A stretch of DNA of 27,621 nt from JANNWF01 sp052390415 (GCA_052390415.1 JBQTGY010000105.1:1-27621); one strand, 5' to 3'; shown: positions 1 to 5,992, numbered from the stretch's first letter. Numbers and translations are program-made. The notes: generated by a model not told the origin, from the letters alone.

Positions 1-5
1 TGACA

Positions 6-118
6 CTACAGGCTGGATTTCGCGGGTGCTGGGAGCTTGAGTGCCTCGAACAGGTCGATCTGCTCCTGGGTGGTCTTGCCGACGCCGCTGTAGGCCTTAA
101 CGCCGATGCTGGCGCGCC
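6..118 (-). pseudogene. C-terminal fragment of an unidentified protein, possibly a transposase
   Basis: The minus strand reads an open frame ending in TAG at 8-6, with the tail GVGKTTQEQIDLFEALKL. The same frame meets a stop just upstream of about 118, where the + strand hypothetical gene begins to read, so about 37 residues remain. The tail is reminiscent of IS transposase C-termini, but I cannot name a family. The abrupt junction near 98-118 suggests a rearrangement that also cut off the 5' end of the neighbouring gene. Confidence 0.3.
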
Positions 119-442
119 AAGGTCAACGACAAGGCACTCAAGAAAGTCTGTTCCGCTGCGGGTGTGAAGTCGGTCTACGACTACGTGAGCATGGACCCGG
201 ACGAACTCGGTGACTTTCTGGAAGACGAAGACGTCGAAGAACCGGACTCGCTCCCGCCGGAGCAATGGTTCCCGGCCGAAGAAGGTCTGAACTGGACGAC
301 CAAGCTCGCCGAGTACCTCAGGGCCAATCCAACAGTCATCAAGGGCTCGTCAGAGGTGGTGGTGGATCTTGCCGAATACGAAGTCGTCTTCAACGGCTTG
401 CAAGCTCGCGGAGTTCGCTGGCACTTCCAAGTCGACTTCTGA
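101..442 (+). CDS. Hypothetical acidic protein, 5'-truncated cassette gene
   Basis: The open frame follows a stop at 98-100 and reads through GTG 164 and ATG 191 to TGA at 440-442. I see no convincing start or ribosome binding site, and the frame is sensible from about 116 on, so the original N-terminus is probably lost at the junction with the minus-strand fragment. The visible product is about 110 residues. It has a very acidic stretch (DPDELGDFLEDEDVEE), then PEQWFPAEEGL, and a C-terminal GVRWHFQVDF motif. Small acidic proteins ending this way occur as hypothetical genes in gammaproteobacteria; the function is unknown. It is the first gene of the cassette-like series. GTG 164 gives a 92-residue minimal version. 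Confidence 0.5.
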   Translation, partial: RRCWRAKVNDKALKKVCSAAGVKSVYDYVSMDPDELGDFLEDEDVEEPDSLPPEQWFPAEEGLNWTTKLAEYLRANPTVIKGSSEVVVDLAEYEVVFNGLQARGVRWHFQVDF

Positions 443-497
443 GCAACTTGCGCGCGGTGCCGCCTCTCAAGAAACACCTCCTAAGTGATTGATTCGC

Positions 498-614
498 TCA
501 TGCGGATTTTTCACTCTGGTTGAGGGTTGGGGACGAGTTGCTGCCGAGTTGTTTTGCTCGGTGGGCGAGTTGGTGGATTACGCGCTGACGATAGCGCTCC
601 TCGAAGTAGTCCTG
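498..614 (-). pseudogene. Possible transposase C-terminal remnant
   Basis: The minus strand reads about 38 residues starting QDYFEERYRQRVIHQLAHRA and ending at TGA 500-498. The basic helical tail resembles C-termini of IS transposases, but it is too short to assign. It abuts, out of frame, the IS1182-type 5' end at 617-720, so the central part of an element appears deleted. A degenerate copy of the start of the 137-bp repeat lies just left of it, around 464-495. Confidence 0.3.
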
Positions 615-616
615 GC

Positions 617-720
617 CGCGGACTCATGTCGATCTGCTTGTACCGCGCCATCGGATTGCTCCTTGCTCTCAACCAGTACAGGAAGCAAGATCGGGACCGG
701 TTTTTCTACAACCTCGTTAG
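617..720 (-). repeat. IS1182-type element 5' end, copy a, ending at a GTTAG core
   Basis: This roughly 100-bp sequence recurs nearly identically at about 1552-1651, 4097-4205 and 5324-5419. On the minus strand it carries the start of a transposase (MARYKQIDMS) and its upstream sequence, ending in the terminal motif AGGTTGTAGAAAAA. The outer end stops directly at the GTTAG at 716-720, which is also the start of the next cassette. MARYK-IDxSPRFLPVVLE is the N-terminal signature of IS1182-family transposases; the assignment rests on that recollection. Confidence 0.65.
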
Positions 721-725
721 CGCCC

Positions 726-1085
726 ATGGTTGAGACTTTTCGCAGCGCGTTCTTTGGGCTTCTGGCAGTCCTACTGTGCACCGCATCCCATGCGGAGCAA
801 GTTCGCGGAGAGCTCGAGCTGCTTCACCTCGACCAGTTGTGCTTGGCTGCGACCATTCTTAGGGCCCACGATCAGATGGGGTCCCTTCGCGACAACTTCG
901 GACGGTTTCACACTATCCGGGTGGGCACCTACGTCGGACGCAACCACGGTCGAGTCGATTCCATTTCAGACCAGGAAGTGCTCGTATCGGAGTTGGTGGA
1001 GGCTGGCGGCGGCAACTGGCGTGAAAGGGACGTTCGCATTGGCATTTGTCGCAACCAAATCCAACATAACCAGCATGGGCGCTAA
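726..1085 (+). CDS. PilP-domain secreted protein carried as a gene cassette
   Basis: ATG 726 begins 5 bases after the GTTAG core and gives 119 residues. A signal peptide covers about residues 1-23 (hydrophobic GLLAVLLCTA, cleavage likely at SHA-E). Residues 60-102 read GRFHTIRVGTYVGRNHGRV, then an ELVEAGGGNWRERDV-like segment. This is the conserved pattern of the C-terminal domain of the type IV pilus assembly protein PilP (VGxYxGxNxGRI, then a GxWxER motif). PilP links the inner-membrane PilM/N/O complex to the PilQ secretin through the periplasm. This copy is shorter than PilP and lacks its N-terminal linker and an obvious lipobox, so it is a PilP-like domain protein rather than pilP itself. 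No other pilus genes are nearby. Its stop TAA lies within the GCTAAC that opens the next linker, as in cassettes. Confidence 0.65.
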   Translation: MVETFRSAFFGLLAVLLCTASHAEQVRGELELLHLDQLCLAATILRAHDQMGSLRDNFGRFHTIRVGTYVGRNHGRVDSISDQEVLVSELVEAGGGNWRERDVRIGICRNQIQHNQHGR

Positions 1086-1140
1086 CGTCTAAGGATAGAT
1101 CGCGCGCGGCCGCGATCTGATGCGATGTTGAACAAGCCCG
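1085..1140. repeat. Hairpin-bearing terminal repeat, copy 1
   Basis: The sequence starts GTCTAAGGATAGATCG and contains the inverted repeat AGATCGCG-CGCGGC-CGCGATCT, then GATGTTGAACAAGCCCG. It recurs at 3541-3595 and 5269-5323, and in diverged form at 6681-6718, each time directly after a cassette gene. The hairpin followed by a GAAC/CAAG tetranucleotide recalls the replication-origin end of IS91-family elements, which fits the IS91-type fragment beside it. Confidence 0.7.
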
Positions 1141-1156
1141 GTGTGTGGTCGGAGGC

Positions 1157-1582
1157 TTATATATGGAAAGAGTAATTTGTGGCCGTGGCCGGGTGTGGCC
1201 GGTGGCGTTGGCGACGGGTGAACTCACCGTCGTTGGCGCTGCGGTAGAGGTAGGGCGCGAGGTAGGCGAGCGCCTGGTCGCCATCGCCGACACAGGCGCA
1301 GTGGGCGATCCAGATCGGTGGCAGATTCGACGGCAGACGCAGGCCGTCTGCGCGCAGCCGCGCGAGCAGCTTGGCGCGGAACACGTCCGCCAGCGCGCGG
1401 GTGTTGAACAGGTAGCGCTTCTTCACCCGCCAGCGGCCGGTGGCGATGTTCACGCCGCCGCAAAGATCGAGCAGATCAATCAGCCGTTGCAACGCATCCG
1501 CAAAACTGCCTGGCACCAACTGATGCTGAAGCACCACCGGCAAAAACCGCAGACTCATGTCGATCTGCTTGTACCGCGCCAT
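1157..1582 (-). pseudogene. Chimeric transposase remnant (IS1182-type N-terminus joined to IS91-type core), copy 1
   Basis: The frame starts at ATG 1582. Residues 1-40 (MARYKQIDMSLRFLPVVLQH...ALQRLIDLLDL) match the N-terminus of IS1182-family transposases. From about residue 42 the frame continues as an IS91-family transposase: CGGVNIATGRW, KKRYLFNTRALADVFRAK, then a W-CxxVGDG-ALAYLAPYLYR segment (compare the family's KYLSRYLYRG). The frame then decays before the HUH/tyrosine-dependent part is completed. The two families are unrelated, so the joint marks a deletion or recombination between two elements, and the product cannot be an active transposase. The same joint occurs in the copy at 3681-4136, so the chimera was duplicated after it formed. 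Confidence 0.7.
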
Positions 1583-1665
1583 CGGATTGCTCCTTGCTCT
1601 CGACCAGAACAGGAAGCAAGATCGGGACCAGTTTTTCTACAACCTCGTTAGCCATCGGATCAAAC

Positions 1666-2031
1666 ATGGACGCTGTGATTCTGGCCTTCTCAAGAGCGAC
1701 TGCTGGTGAGGTTTGGTCCACCGCGCGATCGCACATGACGTCTGAGTCGACGTTCTACTGCGATGAATACTCCGGTGAAGAATTCAGTGCCGAGTACGAT
1801 GCTGATGAGCGATCCAGGCTCGGTCAACTTCTGGGCTGCTCCCCGAGCTTCATGATGGCCGTCTCTGCCTCCCGTGGCTCTGGCGCGCAGCAGGCGTTGG
1901 AGTTCATTCTTGCGTGCCAGCAACTTGCGGGTTGCTTCGTTTGTGACACTGATCGTGGTGTGTTCCTCAGAGGCCAAGAGATCGCGTCCCGTGTCAGGAT
2001 GGGCCAGGTCACTGATGTCTTCGGGCTGTAG
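1666..2031 (+). CDS. Hypothetical protein, gene cassette
   Basis: ATG 1666 lies 14 bases after the GTTAG core at 1647 and gives 121 residues ending at TAG 2029-2031. No signal peptide or membrane segment is evident. The middle is acidic (CDEYSGEEFSAEYDADERS), followed by a helical part (RLGQLLGCSPSFMMAVSASRG and ALEFILACQQLAG). I do not recognise a family. The close spacing to the core and the repeat just downstream fit a single-gene cassette. No clear Shine-Dalgarno sequence is present, which is common in cassettes. An upstream in-frame start at 1594 would run through the IS-derived linker and is unlikely. Confidence 0.5.
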   Translation: MDAVILAFSRATAGEVWSTARSHMTSESTFYCDEYSGEEFSAEYDADERSRLGQLLGCSPSFMMAVSASRGSGAQQALEFILACQQLAGCFVCDTDRGVFLRGQEIASRVRMGQVTDVFGL

Positions 2032-2060
2032 CTCCTGGTGGGCAAGTGCCGCAGCCAATG

Positions 2061-2334
2061 GCTCTCAAGAAACACATTTATAGGTCATTGATTTATAGTC
2101 CATGGGCTGCCGCGTCTTGGCTCTGAAAACTGCTCGTTAACCGCAGTCTTGGCGGGGGTTTCTTCGGCGCGATTTTCGGCGGGCGGCCGATTATTTCGCT
2201 CTCAAGAAACACATTTGTAAGTCATTGATTTATAGTCCATGGGCTGCCGCGTCTTGGCTCTGAAAACTGCTCGTTCACCGCAGTCTTGGCGGGGGTTTCT
2301 TCGGCGTGATTTTCGGCGGGCGGCCGATTATTTC
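2061..2334. repeat. Two tandem copies of a 137-bp repeat
   Basis: Units at 2061-2197 and 2198-2334 each begin GCTCTCAAGAAACACATTT and run through TCATTGATTTATAGTCCATG to GGCGGGCGGCCGATTATTTC. They differ at only a few positions. The second copy is followed by GCTC and the GTTAG core at 2339-2343. A third copy lies at 2852-2980. Read on the minus strand, the unit encodes a tail (AEETPAKTAVNEQFSEPRRG) ending near a stop, so it may be a duplicated gene end. Together with the preceding bases it occupies the place of an attC site between two cassette genes. Confidence 0.8.
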
Positions 2335-2360
2335 GCTCGTTAGCCTTCCTTGAGACGACT

Positions 2361-2846
2361 ATGAGTCCCAAAGAGTACGAGGTGGTCGTTTCTGAGATCG
2401 TCGCGGCAATTGCCCGATGCCAGTCGGATTCATCTGCCATTCTTGGTTACGGCGGCTCGAATCGGCTAGTCGGTGCGTCTGGGTACAAGCACCAGATCGA
2501 CGTTACCCTAAAGAATGTTTCGGCTGTCTACCTGATTGAGTGCAAGCGCTGGCTCAAGAAAGTCGGAGTAGAAGAAGTGATGGTCTTGGCGTCGCGGGGC
2601 ACCGATATCTCCCAGCATCAACAGGTCGGTTCGGTTCACTGCGTACTTGCAACGACAGTGGGTGCAACTCGTAACGCGCTTGTGCTGGCCAAGTTCTTCA
2701 ACATTCAGATCGAGATCGTGCGCTCCGCCCAGGAGTTCGGGATGCGAATCGGAAGGCATACTCAACTAGGTGCCGGCGATGGTCTTGTACTCGGGGATTC
2801 CCTTTCCATGTTCCTCATACGTGGTGGTGTTGTTATTCCGCCGTAG
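2361..2846 (+). CDS. PD-(D/E)XK restriction-endonuclease-like protein, gene cassette
   Basis: ATG 2361 begins 17 bases after the GTTAG core and gives 161 residues. The N-terminal helix YEVVVSEIVAAIAR is followed by GASGYKHQIDVTL (Asp47) and VYLIECKRW (Glu60-Cys-Lys62). This spacing is the catalytic core of PD-(D/E)XK nucleases of the Mrr/Type II restriction type: G-x-x-HQIDV, a beta strand, then ExK. A conserved Gln around SQHQQVG (residues 85-90) may be the further QxxxY-like helix of Mrr-type enzymes. The enzyme probably cleaves DNA; recognition and partner are unknown, and no methyltransferase lies nearby. The stop is only 5 bases from the next repeat. Specificity and activity are inference; the fold assignment is fairly secure. 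Confidence 0.65.
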   Translation: MSPKEYEVVVSEIVAAIARCQSDSSAILGYGGSNRLVGASGYKHQIDVTLKNVSAVYLIECKRWLKKVGVEEVMVLASRGTDISQHQQVGSVHCVLATTVGATRNALVLAKFFNIQIEIVRSAQEFGMRIGRHTQLGAGDGLVLGDSLSMFLIRGGVVIPP

Positions 2847-2851
2847 GGAAG

Positions 2852-2980
2852 GCTCTCAAGAAACACATTTGTAAGTCATTGATTTACAGCCCATGGGCTG
2901 CCGCGTCTTGGCTCTGAAAACTGCTCGTTCACCGCAGTCTTGGCGGGGGTTTCTTCGGCGCGATTTTCGGCGGGCGGCCG
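2852..2980. repeat. Third copy of the 137-bp repeat
   Basis: It begins GCTCTCAAGAAACACATTTG, runs parallel to the tandem copies at 2061-2334 and breaks off after GGGCGGCCG, lacking the ATTATTTC tail. No GTTAG core follows. The nuclease gene and brnT are therefore joined without a visible recombination core, which suggests a deletion that fused two cassettes. Confidence 0.8.
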
Positions 2981-3029
2981 CTGTCCGAGCAATGTTGCGC
3001 GCCATACATGGCGTATATACACTTCAGGC

Positions 3030-3305
3030 ATGGAGTTCATTTGGTCGGAGCGCAAGCGCTCACTCAACCTCAAGCAACACGGACTCGACTTCGTCGATGC
3101 AGCCTCTGTTTTCGGTGGCTTGACCTTCACCTTCGAGGACGACCGGTTCTCCTACAACGAACAGCGATTTGTCACCATAGGGTTACTTGCCGGTGTTCCC
3201 GTCTCAATCGTCCACACGGAGACCTCCCATGAAATCCGCATCATCTCCTTCCGCCAAGCGACCCGCCGCGAAGAGCAAATCTTCCTCGATGCAGTCAAAG
3301 ACTGA
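3030..3305 (+). CDS. brnT: BrnT-family toxin (type II toxin-antitoxin)
   Basis: ATG 3030 gives 91 residues, the usual length of BrnT. The pattern is typical: MEFIWSERKRSLNLKQHGLDF at the start (W-xxxK-xxxN-xxKHGxxF), FEDDRFSYNEQRFVTIGLLAG in the middle and EIRIISFRQATRREEQIF at the end (the RIISaRxAxxxE motif). BrnT is a RelE-fold ribonuclease that blocks translation and is neutralised by BrnA. The antitoxin reading frame starts inside this gene (ATG 3229), an overlap longer than usual. The start at 3030 is preferred because the frame upstream runs through the 137-bp repeat. A TATATA stretch at 3014-3019 could be part of its own promoter, as expected for a cassette toxin-antitoxin pair. Confidence 0.88.
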   Translation: MEFIWSERKRSLNLKQHGLDFVDAASVFGGLTFTFEDDRFSYNEQRFVTIGLLAGVPVSIVHTETSHEIRIISFRQATRREEQIFLDAVKD

Positions 3306-3540
3306 CTGGGTCCGGCTCAAGTCCAAAGCGGCCGTGTCCGTTGCTCCCGAGCATCCGGAAGCTGACATCCGTCATGTCATGCGCGGCGTCGTCCGTCGCG
3401 GACTCAAACCGCAACCACCCAAGGCGGCCATCTCCCTGCGAGTGGAACAAGACGTGCTGGAGTGGTTCAAGGCGCAGGGCCCTGGCTATCAAACGCGGAT
3501 CAATGCGGTGCTGCGTGCCTTCCGCGATGCATCGGTCTAA
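3229..3540 (+). CDS. brnA: BrnA-family antitoxin
   Basis: ATG 3229 gives 103 residues and overlaps brnT by 77 bases; ATG 3289, still inside brnT, gives 83 residues and is about equally plausible. The C-terminal half is the diagnostic part: PKAAISLRVEQDVLEWFKAQ followed by GPGYQTRINAVLRAF, the ribbon-helix-helix of BrnA (xxSLRLDxDVLxxFKxxGxGYQTRINxxLRxY). BrnA binds BrnT and represses the operon promoter. The Ser/Lys-rich N-terminus (residues 1-20) is not typical and argues for the shorter start. The stop codon sits in GTCTAAC, the R''-like core that opens the next linker module. Confidence 0.88.
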   Translation: MKSASSPSAKRPAAKSKSSSMQSKTDWVRLKSKAAVSVAPEHPEADIRHVMRGVVRRGLKPQPPKAAISLRVEQDVLEWFKAQGPGYQTRINAVLRAFRDASV

Positions 3541-3595
3541 CGTCTAAGGATAGATCGCGCGCAGCTGCGATCTGATCCGATGTTGAACAAGCCCG
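3541..3595. repeat. Hairpin-bearing terminal repeat, copy 2
   Basis: It is nearly identical to 1085-1140 and starts right after GTCTAA at the brnA stop. The hairpin here is AGATCGCG-CGCAGCT-GCGATCT, with a compensating loop change. It ends GATGTTGAACAAGCCCG, where the IS-derived insert begins. Confidence 0.75.
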
Positions 3596-3680
3596 GTGGC
3601 GGGTGTTCGACCTTTTATAAGGAAAGAGCTTTTTGAGACCCACCCGGCGCGGAGCCGGTGGTGTTGGCGACGGGTTGGGT

Positions 3681-4136
3681 TCACCGTCGTGGGTCGTTTG
3701 CTGCGGCGTGCGGCGTTTCAGTCGCACGCCGAGGATGATGGTACGCCGTTGTCGGTTGCGTGCCGCCCCTTTCGAGGCACACGCCGCCGCGCCCGTCGCC
3801 GGACGTGGTGACCGCCAGCGTGGGCCGGTGTTCTACACCGCCGGGTGACCGGACGCGGGTGCAGGTGAAACGATCACAGCGCGCTGCGCCATGCGCTCGG
3901 CCGGCGAGACCACGCGCACGCGCATCGGCGCGGAACACGTCCGCCAGCGCGCGGGTGTTGAACAGGTAGCGCTTCTTCACCCGCCAGCGACCGGTGGCGA
4001 TATTTACGCCGCCGCAAAGATCGAGCAGATCAATCAGCCGTTGCAACGCATCCGCAAAACTCCCGGGCACCCACTGATGCTCAAGCACCACCGGCAAAAA
4101 CCGCGGACTCATGTCGATCTGCTTGTACCGCGCCAT
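3681..4136 (-). pseudogene. Chimeric transposase remnant, copy 2
   Basis: From ATG 4136 the first 70 or so residues repeat the chimera of 1157-1582: the IS1182-type N-terminus MARYKQIDMSPRFLPVVLEH, then the IS91-type GGVNIATGRW and RYLFNTRALADVFRA. After VFRA (near 3925) the sequence departs completely from copy 1 and becomes a GC-rich low-complexity frame with no match to either family, so this copy carries an additional deletion or rearrangement. The outer end (4097-4205) repeats copy a and closes at the GTTAG core 4201-4205. The 320 bases between about 3600 and 3925 hold nothing else I can recognise. Confidence 0.6.
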
Positions 4137-4217
4137 CGGATTGCTCCTTGCTCTCGACCAGAACAGGAAGCAAGATCGGGACCTGTTTTTCTACAGCTTC
4201 GTTAGGCCGCATTCGAC

Positions 4218-4580
4218 GTGACACTGCCGATCAAACCTCAGATATACCGCGACGCGATTGATGCGCTGGTCGCATTGTGTAAGCACGGCCAGGGCCAAAT
4301 CGGTGCCAGGCGCGTGCGCGCAGGGTTGTGGAACGCGAACGCCACGGCGGATTTCATTCCTGAACAACATAGGATCAATCTTCTCTTGGGGCGTCTTCCG
4401 TCGGAAGATCGAGAGATCATCGCGGAGATGTTGGCGGAAGAGGTCCAAACTGGTGTATTCGAGGCACTGAAGGTGATTGGTGGACAGTTTCAGGTGGCAC
4501 CTTTTCAAGACGGTTACGAGGGTGCCGCGTTTAACGACTTCATTGGCAGAATGCAGGACTGGCAATGGCCAGAAAAGTAG
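4218..4580 (+). CDS. Hypothetical protein (DUF6547-like?), gene cassette
   Basis: GTG 4218 is 13 bases after the GTTAG core 4201-4205 and gives 120 residues ending at TAG 4578-4580. The sequence looks helical, with YRDAIDALVALCKHGQGQIG near the start, NLLLGRLPSEDREIIAEML in the middle and VFEALKVIGGQFQV before the C-terminus. The arrangement (short N-terminal helix, a Leu-rich L-xxL-x-REIIAEML block, then a VFEAL block) recalls DUF6547-type proteins, but I am not sure. No signal peptide or membrane segment is present. Eight bases after the stop the sequence enters a classical attC site, so this is the clearest complete cassette in the window. Confidence 0.55.
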   Translation: MTLPIKPQIYRDAIDALVALCKHGQGQIGARRVRAGLWNANATADFIPEQHRINLLLGRLPSEDREIIAEMLAEEVQTGVFEALKVIGGQFQVAPFQDGYEGAAFNDFIGRMQDWQWPEK

Positions 4581-4593
4581 CAAGGGCTATGCG

Positions 4594-4681
4594 GCCTAAC
4601 CCGTCGTTCGAGCGGACGCGTGATGGATAAAGTGCCAAGCCCGTATAGCGGCGCGCGCGCCGCTCAACTCAACCGTTAAGG
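4594..4681 (+). other. attC: attC recombination site of a gene cassette
   Basis: The R'' core GCCTAAC (4594-4600) and the R' core GTTAAGG (4675-4681) frame two complementary arms: GTTCGAGCGGACGCG on the left and CGCGCCGCTCAACTCAAC on the right. They can pair with small offsets, as in standard integron attC sites (compare the CGTTC-A-GC ... GC-AACTCA-GCGTTAG layout). The centre carries a GCGGCGCGCGCGCCGC palindrome. Length is 88 bases. The R' core is altered from GTTAG to GTTAA because an inserted element starts within it. Confidence 0.8.
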
Positions 4682-4864
4682 CTGTAGAAAAAGTGGTTTT
4701 GGGTTTTCGATTGGCAAGCTGGAGGATTTTCGCCTCGTTTCAACGCGTCCGTACGCGAAAACTCGCGCAGTTTGGGTTCGCAAACCCTCACTTTTTACGT
4801 AAGAGCCATTCCTTGAACGCAGAAAGCTGTCGCTTCGGATGCTCCAGACTTTTCCTACAGCCTC
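4679..4864. mobile_element. MITE-like element inserted in the attC R' core
   Basis: The 186-bp element begins AGGCTGTAGAAAAAGT and its other end, reverse-complemented, reads GAGGCTGTAGGAAAAGT, giving terminal inverted repeats with a single mismatch over 16 bases. It is flanked by GTTA at 4675-4678 and 4865-4868, a likely 4-bp target duplication. The termini match the outer ends of the IS1182-type pieces at 720, 1651, 4205 and 5419 (GTTTTTCTACARCCTC). No coding frame is kept, so it is a non-autonomous derivative of that IS family. Its position restores an intact GTTAG for the next cassette. Confidence 0.7.
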
Positions 4865-4888
4865 GTTAGGGCTCACGAGGAGAGATTG

Positions 4889-5260
4889 ATGCGCCCGGTC
4901 CTTCTTACAATCAGCCTGTCTCTTTTGGCAGGCTGCGCCTCTACGTCGCAAGGTCCCTCGTCATTCTCTGACGCGCAACGCATGTTTGATGCTCAGCCAC
5001 GTACGGAAGCAACTGATGCTTACGGCACCGCATGGGCGGAGTTCAACAATGCTCACCATCTGGATGAGCGCGATGGTTGCTACTTCAAAGCTGATGGATC
5101 GCTTGTTCAAATCCTTAAGGTGGACGCTGGTGGCAAGATCGTCGGCTACTTTTCTGACCGGGATAATGGTCGCTCTCAATGCTGGCGCCAAACCTACCTA
5201 GGGCTCACATTTCCCAAGCCACCGTTCGCGCCATTCTTGCACCGATTGGAGATGCAGTGA
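4889..5260 (+). CDS. Small lipoprotein, gene cassette
   Basis: ATG 4889 has a good Shine-Dalgarno (GAGGAGAG, 4877-4884) and lies 20 bases after the GTTAG core at 4865; this favours it over the in-frame TTG at 4886. The 123-residue product starts with a lipoprotein signal peptide, MRPVLLTISLSLLAGC, with lipobox LLAGC and the lipidated Cys at residue 16. The mature part (about 108 residues) contains DAYGTAWAEFNNAHHLDE, then RDGCYFKADGSLVQILKVDA and SRCWRQTYLG-type features with two Cys that may pair. Residue 18 is not Asp, so an outer-membrane location is expected. I do not recognise the family. The stop TGA is followed immediately by the next linker. Confidence 0.75.
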   Translation: MRPVLLTISLSLLAGCASTSQGPSSFSDAQRMFDAQPRTEATDAYGTAWAEFNNAHHLDERDGCYFKADGSLVQILKVDAGGKIVGYFSDRDNGRSQCWRQTYLGLTFPKPPFAPFLHRLEMQ

Positions 5261-5263
5261 GGC

Positions 5264-5421
5264 CTAGGCGTCTAAGGATAGATCGCGCGCAGCCGCGATC
5301 TGATCCGATGTTGAACAAGCCCGCATGTCGATCTGCTTGTACCACGCCATCGAATTGCTCCTTGCTCTCAACCAGAACAGGAAGCAAGATCGGGACCAGT
5401 TTTTCTACAGCCTCGTTAGAT
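5264..5421. repeat. Compact attC-like linker module 3
   Basis: This is the shortest version of the repeated linker: a hairpin repeat (5269-5323, GTCTAAGGATAGATCG...AACAAGCCCG) joined directly to the IS1182-type 5' end (5324-5419) that stops at GTTAGAT. The reading frame MAWYKQIDM is kept only for nine residues. Modules 1 (1079-1653) and 2 (3535-4207) are the same two halves with IS91-derived sequence between them. Terminal bases GTCTAAGGATAG and the complement of the other end, ATCTAACGAGGCTGTAG, are partly alike, as needed for a folded attC-type site or IS inverted repeats. The left core is degenerate (GCCTAGG). Confidence 0.6.
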
Positions 5422-5470
5422 TTCGCCGGTCATTCATGCTGCCTACCCCGGCAGAAGCAAGGAGCAGCAA

Positions 5471-5947
5471 ATGAACGCACCGCGAAAGTTCTTTGCGGAG
5501 ACACGTGCACATTGGCCGATCATGTCCGCTTACGAGCGCTTCGAACAGATTGTCGCGCTTGTTCTTGGTCTCGTAATCGCCATGGTTATCGCGTTGGCGC
5601 TCGTGCAACTCCTCATCCGCATCGTGCCCCTGTTGCTTAGCGGCGCAATAGATCCACTCGAACATGACGTATTTCAGGCGCTATTCGGCACGATCATGAC
5701 GCTGCTCATCGCCATGGAGTTCAAGCATTCGATTGTTCGCGTTGCGCTACGGCGCTCGAGCATCATTCAGGTTAAGGCCGTGGTTCTCATCGCACTCATC
5801 GCGTTGAGTCGCAAGTTCGTCATCCTCGATTCTGGCGCCACCCCCGCGAGCACCATCGCGGCACTAGCTGGAGCAACCCTTGTGCTGGGCGTGGTCTACT
5901 GGCTGCTGCGTGAGCGTGATGACCGTCTCGCCAAAGAGGAACGCTGA
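5471..5947 (+). CDS. PsiE-family (phosphate-starvation-inducible type) membrane protein, gene cassette
   Basis: ATG 5471 follows AAGGAGCAGCAA, a strong ribosome binding site, and gives 158 residues. After a soluble N-terminus, YERFEQIVALVLGLVIAMVIA starts the first of four hydrophobic segments (about residues 26-55, 70-88, 98-112 and 122-143). The loop FGTIMTLLIAMEFKHSI and the segment QVKAVVLIALIALSRKFVIL with following D are the conserved part of the PsiE family (Pfam PsiE). Members sit in the inner membrane; the biochemical role is unknown. The gene lies 52 bases after the GTTAG core at 5415 and fills its own cassette. A degenerate core follows at 6045. Confidence 0.75.
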   Translation: MNAPRKFFAETRAHWPIMSAYERFEQIVALVLGLVIAMVIALALVQLLIRIVPLLLSGAIDPLEHDVFQALFGTIMTLLIAMEFKHSIVRVALRRSSIIQVKAVVLIALIALSRKFVILDSGATPASTIAALAGATLVLGVVYWLLRERDDRLAKEER

Positions 5948-5992
5948 GGTTTCTACGCTGCAACATTGCGCCGATCGGAACTATGTTGTGCC

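Larger units (their letters stand above)
1079..1653. other. attC-like linker module 1, expanded by IS remnants
   Basis: The module opens with GCGCTAAC at the end of the PilP-like gene and closes with GTTAGCC at 1647-1653, the two core motifs expected at the ends of an attC site (R'' and R'). At about 575 bp it is far longer than a normal attC. Between the cores lie a hairpin-bearing repeat (1085-1140), a decayed IS91-type fragment and an IS1182-type 5' end. Module 3 (5264-5421) is the same thing without the interior. Confidence 0.5.

Noticed and set aside
1145..1651. 168-residue + strand open frame across linker 1
   Set aside because: It is the complement of the transposase remnant and has no homology-like pattern; the minus strand carries recognisable IS1182/IS91 motifs.
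2061..2980. CRISPR array
   Set aside because: The 137-bp copies are far too long for CRISPR repeats, two are directly adjacent without spacers, and the third is separated by a gene.
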